Positions 7,806 to 14,204 of a stretch of DNA of 25,228 nucleotides are shown one piece after another (position 1 is the first letter of the stretch; each line of letters starts with the position of its first letter). The DNA is from RGIG3178 sp964533965 (GTDB lineage: Bacteria > Bacillota > Clostridia > Christensenellales > QAND01). The notes under the pieces are model-generated. The model was not told where the DNA came from, did not search any database, and was given only the letters and a program-made list of their open reading frames with translations. The translations under genes were made by a program, and so were the position numbers. The DNA is taken from positions 1 through 25,228 of the forward strand of contig CAZHNN010000025.1 in the NCBI GenBank assembly GCA_964533965.1, in the 5' to 3' direction.

Positions 7806-7814
7806 ATTATACCA
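7806..7814 (-). promoter_or_regulatory. Extended -10 promoter of the PhzF gene
   Basis: On the minus strand TGGTATAAT (7814-7806) is an extended -10 element (TG-N-TATAAT). No clear -35 box is present, which this class tolerates. The predicted transcript starts about 27 nt before the ATG. Confidence 0.55.
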
Positions 7815-7849
7815 CAGTTGACAGGTCCTGGTTCGCTGAAGGATCCCTC

Positions 7850-7905
7850 TTGACATTACAATAATTGTAATGATAGAATGAGCGCAAACGTTACAAATAT
7901 TGTAA
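7850..7905 (+). promoter_or_regulatory. Promoter with two ArsR-type operators before the ArsR-MFS operon
   Basis: TTGACA (7850-7855) and TAGAAT (7874-7879) are 18 bp apart. Operator 1, ATTACAAT-A-ATTGTAAT (7855-7871), fills the spacer. Operator 2, TTACAA-ATA-TTGTAA (7891-7905), lies just past the expected start. Both share TTACAA-N3-TTGTAA and their centres are 35 bp apart. This is a typical self-repression layout; the encoded ArsR-like protein is the likely ligand. Confidence 0.8.
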
Positions 7906-7923
7906 TGATAGGAAGTGCAGTCT

Positions 7924-8493
7924 GTGGCTAAAAATACCGTTTCGCTTTCCACCAAAGAAGAATTAAAAATATTCATGAGCCCTCAGAGGCAGCAGATCAT
8001 ACGAGCGATGAGTCTTTGCGGCGATCCCGTCACGGCAAAGATGCTCTCGGACATGCTTTGCATTTCCGCCTCTTCAGCAACGCACCATCTCCGGCTGCTT
8101 GAGAAGATTGGTGTGGTGAAGCTAAACCATACCGAAAGGATCAACGGCATCACAGCCCGGTATTATTCGCTTAGTGATGTGATTGTAAGCATTGGCTTAC
8201 AGGATCGGGATGACCTTAAAAGCGAGCGCAGCGCCGTCATTCAGAATATCCTACTCAACACCCTCGAAGGATTCAACGGGAGGCTCGAGTGGGCGGCAGA
8301 GAAGGGAATTCCCAACGATTTATTGACCGAATATGGCGATTTTTTAAGCGGCGTCATCCATTTAACGCGTGACGAATCAGCCGAGCTCATGCGGATCATC
8401 AAGGAGTATCTCGAATTGCACGGAAAAAGACAGGCGGGAGCACAACCGTGGGAATATGCGCTGATCCTTTATCAGGCAGACGTAGTTCGATGA
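7924..8493 (+). CDS. ArsR-type winged-helix transcriptional regulator
   Basis: The 189-residue protein has a winged helix-turn-helix at residues ~20-85 (recognition helix in CISASSATHHLRLLEKIG, 46-63; wing around HTERINGITARYYSL). A helical C-terminal extension of ~100 residues probably dimerises and senses a ligand. The ArsR metal-site motif ELCVCDL is absent, so metal sensing is unlikely. I prefer the GTG at 7924 because AGGAAG (7910-7915) stands 8 nt upstream; the GTG at 7915 lies inside that ribosome site. Two identical-core operators overlap its promoter, indicating autorepression. Its stop overlaps the start of the MFS gene (ATGA, 8490-8493), so the two proteins are translationally coupled and the exporter is its likely regulatory target. 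Confidence 0.87.
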   Translation: MAKNTVSLSTKEELKIFMSPQRQQIIRAMSLCGDPVTAKMLSDMLCISASSATHHLRLLEKIGVVKLNHTERINGITARYYSLSDVIVSIGLQDRDDLKSERSAVIQNILLNTLEGFNGRLEWAAEKGIPNDLLTEYGDFLSGVIHLTRDESAELMRIIKEYLELHGKRQAGAQPWEYALILYQADVVR

Positions 8494-9713
8494 ACACATC
8501 CCACCGCCTGCTGCTGCTTGTAAACTATATCTCGCTTGGGATTATGATTCCCGTCATGAGCCTTCTGCTGATGGAAAGAGGATGTTCACTTGCACAGCTA
8601 GCCATCGTCCTTGGCTTGTATTCGCTTGCCGTTTTTGTGCTTGAATTGCCCAGCGGGATAATGGCCGATATGCTGGGTCGCAAAACGGTCTTTTTGCTGT
8701 CCGTCGTCTTCTATTGCTTAACCTCGCTGGGCATGCTGCTTTTGTCCGGCTTTTGGGCGATGGCGACGCTGGCCATACTTTGGGGAGCCGGCAGAGCTTT
8801 TTCTTCAGGTTCCGCGGACGCGCTTTTGATCGATGAGCATATTGAAAAACATGGGACGGAAGGCCTGCTTCGTGTGACGCTTGAACTTTCACTGCTGGAA
8901 ACCATCGGCATATCCATAGGTTCCGTGCTGGGCGGAATTTTGCCGATGCTCTCCGGAAGCCTCTTCAAAGTGCTGGGGAAATATTCCCTCAATTTGCTGG
9001 TACGGTGCGCCTTGAATGCTTTGGAAGCCATTCTTGTCATGTTGTTTCTTCATGAAACTGCCAACAGGCAAACAAGTGACATGAAGCTCAAACGCCATAT
9101 AGCGCAGAGCATTCAGCTTGTCAAGGGCACCGTTCTGCTGCCGCTTTTGGCAGGTGTCTTTTGCAGCGGGATCTTCCTGTTTACAGTTGAGGCGTATTGG
9201 CAGCCGGCTTTACGCGCCATGTTGAGCTCCGATTTGCTTTGGATATTTGGGTTCCTGTCGTTTTGCTGTTTCTGCTTTGCAGCATTGGGCAATCTTCTGG
9301 CAAAACGGACTATGCGTCAACCCCAAGCATTGAATCAAAAGTATACCGTTTTTCGGCTTGCGCTGTTCTGCGCGTTGCTTTTTTTGGCCTTCCAGCGTTC
9401 CGTAGTGGGGTTTGGCATTGCATACTGCGCCGTATATTTTGCTTTTGGCGCCGCCAATCTATATGAATGCACCATCATTAACCAAGAGACTCCGGCAGAA
9501 ATGCGTGCCAGTTTGTTGTCTCTGGTATCCTTTTCGATGCAGGCAGGCGGCATGACGGCACCCATATTGGCAGGATTCGTCGTATCCCGATACGGCATCC
9601 AGATGCTGTGGGGAGCTGCGGGCATTCTATTTTTCTTTGCAACAGTATTCATAGGCAGAGTGCTTGCCAGGATGCAGAAAAAATGCCTTGGCGAACCGGC
9701 TTGCACGGATTGA
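8490..9713 (+). CDS. MFS transporter, probable drug or metabolite exporter
   Basis: The 407-residue protein shows about twelve hydrophobic segments. MFS motif A, GIMADMLGRK (56-65), lies between segments 2 and 3. The length and the pairing with an adjacent ligand-sensing repressor suit a proton-driven efflux pump of the plasma membrane. The start is the ATG of the ATGA overlap at 8490; the frame is open from 8448 but that part belongs to the regulator gene in another frame. No strong Shine-Dalgarno sequence is present, consistent with coupling to the upstream cistron. The substrate is unknown. A weak hairpin follows at 9731-9755. Confidence 0.88.
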   Translation: MNTSHRLLLLVNYISLGIMIPVMSLLLMERGCSLAQLAIVLGLYSLAVFVLELPSGIMADMLGRKTVFLLSVVFYCLTSLGMLLLSGFWAMATLAILWGAGRAFSSGSADALLIDEHIEKHGTEGLLRVTLELSLLETIGISIGSVLGGILPMLSGSLFKVLGKYSLNLLVRCALNALEAILVMLFLHETANRQTSDMKLKRHIAQSIQLVKGTVLLPLLAGVFCSGIFLFTVEAYWQPALRAMLSSDLLWIFGFLSFCCFCFAALGNLLAKRTMRQPQALNQKYTVFRLALFCALLFLAFQRSVVGFGIAYCAVYFAFGAANLYECTIINQETPAEMRASLLSLVSFSMQAGGMTAPILAGFVVSRYGIQMLWGAAGILFFFATVFIGRVLARMQKKCLGEPACTD

Positions 9714-9730
9714 TTTCTTTGCGATATAAA

Positions 9731-9755
9731 TAGCCCTTGAGATTTCCAAGGGCTA
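9731..9755. terminator. Hairpin between convergent genes
   Basis: A 9-bp perfect stem (9731-9739 with 9747-9755) closes a 7-nt loop. The T tract is weak on both strands (TTTATA on the minus strand), so it may act only partly as a terminator, for either the MFS gene or the minus-strand lipoprotein gene. Confidence 0.5.
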
Positions 9756-9785
9756 AGGCGTGCTTCAGATTTGTTTTTACCTAAT

Positions 9786-10991
9786 TCACGGCATCCGTGA
9801 AAGCTCTCTTCCATAGGCGTCAAAGAGTACCCCGACATCTTCTTTCTTGGCACTCCACACATTCTTGTCGTCCCAGATCAGCTCGCCCTGTCCGCCTTTG
9901 CAGGCAACTGTCAGCTTTTGTCCCGCTTCGATGACAGTGCCTTTGGGGAATACGAATACTTCCGAGCCTCTTTCTGAGAAGAGGAAATATCCTGAAATGT
10001 CCGCGCGGTTGCCGATGTTGATCAGCGTTATCGTTTGAGCCGACTTGTCGAGGGAAAGGATTTTGACATTCGCTAACACGCTATTTGCAGATGGGTTTGT
10101 AATCGCAATCGATCCATCCGCGCCCACAACGAGCAGGATGCCGGATGTGTAGTCTTGTGTGATCAAGATCCGGGCACCCTTCAACGCTGACTTTACCCTT
10201 TCGTTTGCCGAATCGGTGTCCACCGACGTATTCGTTGAGATGATCGCGATTTGAGGCGATACGGCCTGCGCGAATTGCTCGGAGGTCGCATCGGGATTCC
10301 CGTGATTGCCGACTTTGAGCACGTCGGCTGAAAGCCCCACGCCCGTGTTTAGCAATGTTGCCTCTTCCTTAAACTGCATATCCCCGGCAAAGAGAAATGT
10401 CTTTGTGTTGACTTTCAGCCGTAGCACGAGCGAATTGTCGTTGTCATCGTCACCATTGTATTGAAGCGGGCCTAATACATCGAACGTGACGCCCGATGTC
10501 AGCGCCACTGTATCACCGGCCTTCAATTTCTTATGGTTCAACGCAAGCTGCGCAGCCAGTGTGTCGATCGCATTCTCCCCGTTTTTTTTATCCATGGAAA
10601 TCTCTGCGGAATACAGCGTGCCAACGGCATATTTTTTCATAAGCGTTTCCATTCCGCCGATATGGTCGCTGTGGGTGTGGGTCAAAAACACTGCGTCAAG
10701 CTTCTGTACCCCACGTAAGGCCAATGCTCCCAAAAGCATTGGAACGGAGGATTTTTCGCCCGTATCGATCAGGCAGGAATAACCGTCAATCTGAACAAGG
10801 GCCGCATCCGCTCGGCCGACGTTGATGAACATCACGGAAACGGAATGCGAGCCTGTGCTTGAAGTCGTACCTGCGGTTGAGACCGGAGCGGTCGGAGAGG
10901 TGCCTTCTACCTTGCAACCAGCCATAATCGTCAACAGCAGTGCCAACAGCAGAATACAGGGAATGCAACGGAAGTATCGCGCGCGTTTCAT
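9786..10991 (-). CDS. Lipoprotein: ComEC-like metallo-beta-lactamase domain plus lamin-tail domain
   Basis: The 401-residue protein starts with a lipoprotein signal (hydrophobic 10-23, lipobox IMAGC, Cys26), then a Ser/Thr-rich linker (27-50). A metallo-beta-lactamase domain follows (51-300): DTGE (76-79), HTHSDH (105-110), FAGD (201-204) and VGNHGNPDAT (228-237), the pattern of ComEC/Rec2-type soluble domains. The last ~90 residues (about 307-401) read as a beta-rich lamin-tail domain (LSLDKSAQTITLINIGN, FPKGTVIEAGQKLTV, WDDKNVWS). The frame is open to 11099, but the ATG at 10991 is the one that yields a signal peptide; its ribosome site (GGAAAGG) is close to the start. Such exported hydrolases may act on nucleic acids or phosphodiesters at the cell surface; the substrate is unknown. 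No comEC membrane gene is nearby. Confidence 0.87.
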   Translation of the reverse strand: MKRARYFRCIPCILLLALLLTIMAGCKVEGTSPTAPVSTAGTTSSTGSHSVSVMFINVGRADAALVQIDGYSCLIDTGEKSSVPMLLGALALRGVQKLDAVFLTHTHSDHIGGMETLMKKYAVGTLYSAEISMDKKNGENAIDTLAAQLALNHKKLKAGDTVALTSGVTFDVLGPLQYNGDDDNDNSLVLRLKVNTKTFLFAGDMQFKEEATLLNTGVGLSADVLKVGNHGNPDATSEQFAQAVSPQIAIISTNTSVDTDSANERVKSALKGARILITQDYTSGILLVVGADGSIAITNPSANSVLANVKILSLDKSAQTITLINIGNRADISGYFLFSERGSEVFVFPKGTVIEAGQKLTVACKGGQGELIWDDKNVWSAKKEDVGVLFDAYGRELSRMP

Positions 10992-11069
10992 GCCTTTCCG
11001 GACCGTCCTTTCATGCGAGGGTTTGCCGATCCGTCTCGTAGCGGTGAAACCCTGAAAAGAATTACGATC

Positions 11070-11078
11070 ACTATACCA
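11070..11078 (-). promoter_or_regulatory. Candidate extended -10 promoter of the MBL lipoprotein gene
   Basis: TGGTATAGT on the minus strand (11078-11070) resembles an extended -10 element. It lies in the 116-bp gap between the two lipoprotein genes. No convincing -35 is seen, so readthrough from the upstream lipoprotein gene is an alternative. Confidence 0.4.
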
Positions 11079-11107
11079 TATCAACGGTTTGGACGGCATG
11101 ATTTATG

Positions 11108-11980
11108 TCAGTTGTCTATTCGCTTAACGGAGTCACCTGTCACTTTATACTTTACTTGTTGCTTGATCGCACCTCCGGCGGCGACCCTCTTTGTGAACGT
11201 GAGTACGGTATATCCGGAGAAGTCTTCTTCACGGGCCTCATACACATAGCGCTTACCGCCTTCTATGAATTCCTGTGTGCCAATCCACAACGGATAGTCG
11301 TATAATTCCGGAAGTCCAAACAGCGTGTTGGATGCTTCCACCGATATATGAAAATCTTCCTTTTCAACATACTCCGCACTTACATTTGCATCTCGGCCTA
11401 TGCTTTTAAGGTACGCTTCGGCCTGCTGCATCTGCTGGTCTGTCAGTTTGGCATAATAATGATTGGCTCCAACCACGCTGGTCCATAATTTTCTTGGGAA
11501 AAGCTCCTTTATGGAGTTCTCATTGTTGTCCCCGTCCGCCGGCTCTTTATAGGACAAGAGCGTATAGACGCCGTTGCTCTCGGAAAATCTGATCACGGCA
11601 GGGATTGCTCCGCAGCCGCTTTTTATGGTGAACACATCGTTTTCAAATCCGAAAGAAGCATAACTCGCAATCGCATATACCACCGTCGTGCCATCTTTTT
11701 CATTTTCCGTCAATAGAACGCAATGGCCTTCCGTGTCCGTCTCTCCGAATGGATCATCCCAAAGCTGCTTCAATACGGCTGAATGGATTGCCTTCTCAAG
11801 TGCATCGGATATCTTGATCGGAGCAATATATATGTTGGAAGGATCGGCTGACGTTGCGTTGCATGCGCTTAAAAGACAAACCGGTATAGCTAAACTGATC
11901 GCCAACAGCATAAGGCGCATGGAGTATACAGGTACCCATTTTCGCTTTATATGTATTGTGGTGTTGATTTTCGTTGGCAT
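11108..11980 (-). CDS. Lipoprotein resembling the extracellular domain of BlaR1/M56-type sensors
   Basis: The 290-residue protein has a basic N-terminus, a hydrophobic segment (22-36) and the lipobox LSAC (37-40), so it should be lipid-anchored outside the membrane. The body contains the pattern AIHSAVLKQ...EGHCVLL...TTVYAIASYASFGF...GAIPAVIRFS...YTLLSYKEPADGDNNENSIKELFP. From memory this is the pattern of the C-terminal extracytoplasmic region of many clostridial M56/BlaR1-family membrane proteins, here without the peptidase. GGGAGG stands 7 nt before the ATG at 11980. It is followed on the same strand by the metallo-beta-lactamase lipoprotein after 116 bp. Function is unknown; ligand sensing or ligand capture is an inference. 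An ordinary uncharacterised lipoprotein cannot be excluded. Confidence 0.75.
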   Translation of the reverse strand: MPTKINTTIHIKRKWVPVYSMRLMLLAISLAIPVCLLSACNATSADPSNIYIAPIKISDALEKAIHSAVLKQLWDDPFGETDTEGHCVLLTENEKDGTTVVYAIASYASFGFENDVFTIKSGCGAIPAVIRFSESNGVYTLLSYKEPADGDNNENSIKELFPRKLWTSVVGANHYYAKLTDQQMQQAEAYLKSIGRDANVSAEYVEKEDFHISVEASNTLFGLPELYDYPLWIGTQEFIEGGKRYVYEAREEDFSGYTVLTFTKRVAAGGAIKQQVKYKVTGDSVKRIDN

Positions 11981-12134
11981 AGTGACGCCTCCCGAATGTT
12001 ATGGTTCTCCATTAGAATAACGGCTAACAGAAGCAATGATGTGCGCATTTGCTCCAAGATTTATTAACACGATATATCTTAACATATATTTACATATCAA
12101 GTGTTCGTTTATGGATGCTCATATGAATGTTGGT

Positions 12135-12174
12135 CATAAAAAATTAAAGCGCTGCAGGGATCCTGCAGCGCTTT
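12135..12174 (-). terminator. Terminator of the tRNA-Arg gene
   Basis: A perfect 13-bp stem (12146-12158 with 12162-12174) closes a 3-nt loop. On the minus strand it is followed by TTTAATTTTTTATG. The stem begins at the last base of the encoded CCA end of the tRNA, so mature 3' end and terminator abut. Confidence 0.85.
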
Positions 12175-12250
12175 GGCGCACCTACCGCGATTCGAACGCG
12201 GGACCTTTCACTTAGGAGGCGAACGCTCTATCCTACTGAGCTATAGGTGC
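12174..12250 (-). tRNA. tRNA-Arg, anticodon CCU
   Basis: The minus strand folds as a full cloverleaf: acceptor GCACCTA with TAGGTGC, D arm GCTC/GAGC, anticodon stem TTCGC/GTGAA with loop CTCCTAA giving anticodon CCT (reads AGG), T arm CCGCG-TTCGAAT-CGCGG, discriminator G and an encoded CCA. Its own promoter and terminator are visible, so it is transcribed alone. Confidence 0.95.
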
Positions 12251-12276
12251 ACGGCTCATATTCTGTGAGCTTTCCT

Positions 12277-12306
12277 ATTTTACGCTGTGAAAGGCCGAAT
12301 TGTCAA
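12277..12306 (-). promoter_or_regulatory. Promoter of tRNA-Arg
   Basis: On the minus strand TTGACA (12306-12301) and TAAAAT (12282-12277) are separated by 18 bp, with the start expected ~20 nt before the tRNA 5' end. A small inverted repeat (GCTCA...TGAGC, 12254-12270) lies in the leader. Confidence 0.65.
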
Positions 12307-12367
12307 CGCATGCCTGCCGAATACAGGGGTAAGGACATGCTTTTTCTTGTCACTTTTACGAAAGTTA

Positions 12368-12736
12368 CTATACTTTGGCATATCCGCGAGAGGGCTTATG
12401 CCGCATTACGCGCAGCAGTGAGTCCATGAGCATGATGACCACGGATGCCAAAACCAACAGCCAAAAGCCCTTGATCACCACAGCCGTTACGAGCGCGCAT
12501 GCTATGAGCAGCATCAGCACGTTGACGAATACGCTGGCGATGCCAAACGTGATCAGGTTGAACGGTAGCGCTATAAACGTCAGGATCGGACGAAGCAAGC
12601 CGTTTGCCAGTGATAGCACCAGCGCCAACAACAGGAACGCCGCGATTGTGCCGTGTATGCCCGTAAAGAGCAGGCTCAATACCACAAAACCAGTGAAATA
12701 AACCGCAATTCTACCAAACAATTTTCCCATAACCAT
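12368..12736 (-). CDS. Small holin-superfamily-IV-like membrane protein
   Basis: The protein is ~122 residues, almost entirely four hydrophobic helices, with the pattern LANGLLRPILTFIALPFNLITFGIASVFVNVLMLLI typical, in overlapping parts, of the 'phage holin family' (mycobacterial 4TM type) found widely in non-phage bacterial genomes. The name does not imply lysis. I start at the ATG at 12736, which overlaps the stop of the upstream gene (TGATG); GTG at 12742 and ATG at 12730 are in frame and possible. It is the last gene of the DUF2089 operon. The function is unknown; a membrane or envelope-stress role is a guess based on partners. Confidence 0.78.
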   Translation of the reverse strand: MVMGKLFGRIAVYFTGFVVLSLLFTGIHGTIAAFLLLALVLSLANGLLRPILTFIALPFNLITFGIASVFVNVLMLLIACALVTAVVIKGFWLLVLASVVIMLMDSLLRVMRHKPSRGYAKV

Positions 12737-13008
12737 CACCACAAACCTATTTTAATGGAAACCCTGTTGCCGGCTTCCACCTCTACCAGATCAAACGATC
12801 CAAGCGATGTGACCATCCGTACGGCTTCCGCTGCGGCATCCAAAATCTTGCCGATGTCCTTGCCTGCGATTCGTTTGCCGGTTAATAAAAGCAGATCTTC
12901 CACCGCGTCAAGGCATTCCCATACGATGCGCAGCGGGATCAAAAACGGAAGCCGAAACCAATTGATCTTCATATAGACAAATAGCAAAAGGCTTCTTCTA
13001 GTCGACAT
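12736..13008 (-). CDS. Small protein of the DUF2089/SHOCT operon, function unknown
   Basis: I do not recognise a named family. At most 90 residues are encoded. An amphipathic-hydrophobic N-terminal half (INWFRLPFLIPLRIVWECL) precedes a soluble part ending in DLVEVEAGNRVSIKIGLW. The ending resembles the C-terminal segment of the upstream SHOCT-like protein (IEQGDSGKGASIKIYVD), hinting at a shared fold element. The start is unsure: ATG at 13008 overlaps the upstream gene by 11 bp, ATG at 12972 leaves a 25-bp gap and gives a more natural N-terminus; neither has a clear ribosome site. The stop overlaps the next start by one base. Tight packing between co-directional genes supports that it is real. 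Confidence 0.7.
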   Translation of the reverse strand: MSTRRSLLLFVYMKINWFRLPFLIPLRIVWECLDAVEDLLLLTGKRIAGKDIGKILDAAAEAVRMVTSLGSFDLVEVEAGNRVSIKIGLW

Positions 13009-13420
13009 AGATTTTTATACTCGCACCTTTCCCCGAATCTCCCTGTTCAATATCCACGAGATTCTCATCGATCAACCCATCCTGGAACATGCCGATCAGC
13101 TCCTCCAGGTTGATCGCGTCGATATCGATGCCGTTTTCCAGCATTTCGTTCTTGGCCTCTTTGGGAATCAGCGCAGTGAGGCCTGCGAGCTTCTTGGCTA
13201 CTTCCAGCGGCACGTTTACCCGAACTTTTGCTTTCTCCGCCTCATCGCCTCTTGCATCGATTATCACGCGCAGGATCTTGTTCTTCTTGGGGGGAGCTGC
13301 GGTCTTTTGGAGTTTCGTTTCGCTTTCTCCGCCCATTGCCTCCATCAGCTTCTTGCCTTCCTCGGCGGTTATTTTTCCTTCTTCGATCATCTTGAGGATT
13401 TTTAAAGTCTCTTCATTCAT
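12998..13420 (-). CDS. SHOCT-like domain protein
   Basis: The 140-residue protein starts with a short helical hairpin of SHOCT type (ILKMIEEGKITAEEGKKLMEAM, spread over residues 8-29), a lysine-rich linker, then a domain (~48-140) beginning ILRVIIDARGDEAEKAKVRVNVPLE, with two negatively charged helices and a C-terminal strand. Proteins of this layout are common next to DUF2089 genes in Firmicutes, and related domains occur in cytoplasmic partners of PspC/DUF4097-type envelope proteins; that link is from memory. AGAAGGA stands ~11 nt before the ATG at 13420. Its function is unknown; by context it may relay a signal between the DUF2089 protein and the membrane protein at the end of the operon. 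Confidence 0.82.
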   Translation of the reverse strand: MNEETLKILKMIEEGKITAEEGKKLMEAMGGESETKLQKTAAPPKKNKILRVIIDARGDEAEKAKVRVNVPLEVAKKLAGLTALIPKEAKNEMLENGIDIDAINLEELIGMFQDGLIDENLVDIEQGDSGKGASIKIYVD

Positions 13421-13439
13421 TGTCTATTCGTCCTTCTTT

Positions 13440-13826
13440 CTATTTGATGCTTTTCAATATTTCCGCGGCTTCGTCCGCCGTGATTTCGCCATTTTCCAGT
13501 TGCTCAAGTACTCGTTTGCGTTCTTCTTTGGCAGAAACGTCTGCCTTGCCCGATAGCCCCAGCTTGGTGAGCAGCCCTTCCAGCCTGTTCCGTACGGTAG
13601 GGTAGGATATGCCAAGCTCCTTCTCCACCTCTTTAATATTGCCGCGGCATTTGAGGAAAGCCCGTAAGAACGCTTTTTCGTTTTGTGAGAGCGAGCAAAA
13701 TTCGCATCCCTCAAACCGGCCGACCAATTCGCTCTTGCAAGTCTTGCAGGTCAATGCTGTAATCTCATACTCGCCGCCGCAGACCGGGCAAATGGACGGC
13801 GCTTTGAATTTTTCGATAAAAACCAC
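13440..13826 (-). CDS. DUF2089 family zinc-ribbon/HTH protein, putative autoregulator
   Basis: The protein is ~128 residues. Cys13/Cys16 and Cys27/Cys30 form a zinc ribbon, with a further Cys41/Cys44 pair. A helix-turn-helix follows (62-86: NIKEVEKELGISYPTVRNRL), then a C-terminal helical hairpin (LENGEITADEAAEILKSI, 110-127) that repeats the SHOCT-like motif of the next gene. It is the first gene of a four-gene operon with a strong promoter only ~8 nt before the assigned GTG. That GTG (13826) has its purine-rich ribosome site directly against it; AAGGGG is spaced normally for the ATC codon at residue 4, so the start is odd. Palindromes in and upstream of the promoter suggest autoregulation. 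DNA binding is inferred from the HTH. Confidence 0.85.
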   Translation of the reverse strand: MVFIEKFKAPSICPVCGGEYEITALTCKTCKSELVGRFEGCEFCSLSQNEKAFLRAFLKCRGNIKEVEKELGISYPTVRNRLEGLLTKLGLSGKADVSAKEERKRVLEQLENGEITADEAAEILKSIK

Positions 13827-13840
13827 CCCTTCTCACGAGC

Positions 13841-13900
13841 ATAATATTCCGAAATATCAATAATGTCAATAGTTAAATTAATAATATTAATTTCGAAATT
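13841..13900 (-). promoter_or_regulatory. Promoter of the DUF2089 operon with palindromic operator candidates
   Basis: On the minus strand TTGACA (13869-13864) and TATTAT (13846-13841) are 17 bp apart. The spacer carries the near-palindrome ATATTCCGAAATAT (13844-13857). Upstream are AATTTCGAAATT (13889-13900, perfect) and AAATTAAT-AAT-ATTAATTT (13875-13893, perfect). The first two share an ATTYCGAAAT core with centres 44 bp apart, about four helical turns. Confidence 0.68.
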
Positions 13901-14031
13901 AACAATCTTAATATTCATGTTTGAATTTATGGATTCTGAACGATGAAATTTATAAAAATCAAGAATGTTCTCTTTGAATTCGCTTTTATGCGAACGCACC
14001 GTTTCCTGTCACCAGGGTTCTGCTTTTGTAC

Positions 14032-14060
14032 AAAGGCTGTAAACCGCCTGTAAAGGCTGT
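14032..14060 (+). repeat. 20-bp-spaced direct repeats upstream of the symporter promoter
   Basis: AAAGGCTGT occurs at 14032-14040 and 14052-14060, exactly 20 bp apart, with a related AAACCGCCTGT between them. They end 17 bp before the -35 box, where a regulator could bind on one DNA face. The rest of the gap 13901-14077 is AT-rich and shows no gene. Confidence 0.4.
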
Positions 14061-14077
14061 CCTATACGCTGAAAAAC

Positions 14078-14107
14078 TTGACAGCGGCGCTTTTTGTCCT
14101 CTATAAT
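14078..14107 (+). promoter_or_regulatory. Consensus promoter of the sodium:solute symporter gene
   Basis: TTGACA (14078-14083) and TATAAT (14102-14107) are perfect consensus boxes with an 18-bp spacer. The start is expected near 14114, leaving a ~90-nt leader. Confidence 0.8.
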
Positions 14108-14204
14108 GTCGTTACATTGTTGCAAGACGGCAGCAACGGTAGGAGCCCTAAGAGTGGGCGAGTTGGGCGAAAGCAAAAGGGTAGAACGGAAGGATGGTTT
14201 TTTT

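Noticed and set aside
7773..7976. N-terminal extension of the PhzF frame
   Set aside because: It would run through the divergent promoter and operators; the family N-terminus starts at 7772.
12368..12736. Holin-like protein taken as evidence for a prophage
   Set aside because: No other phage gene is present, and this four-helix family is common in chromosomal DUF2089-type operons.
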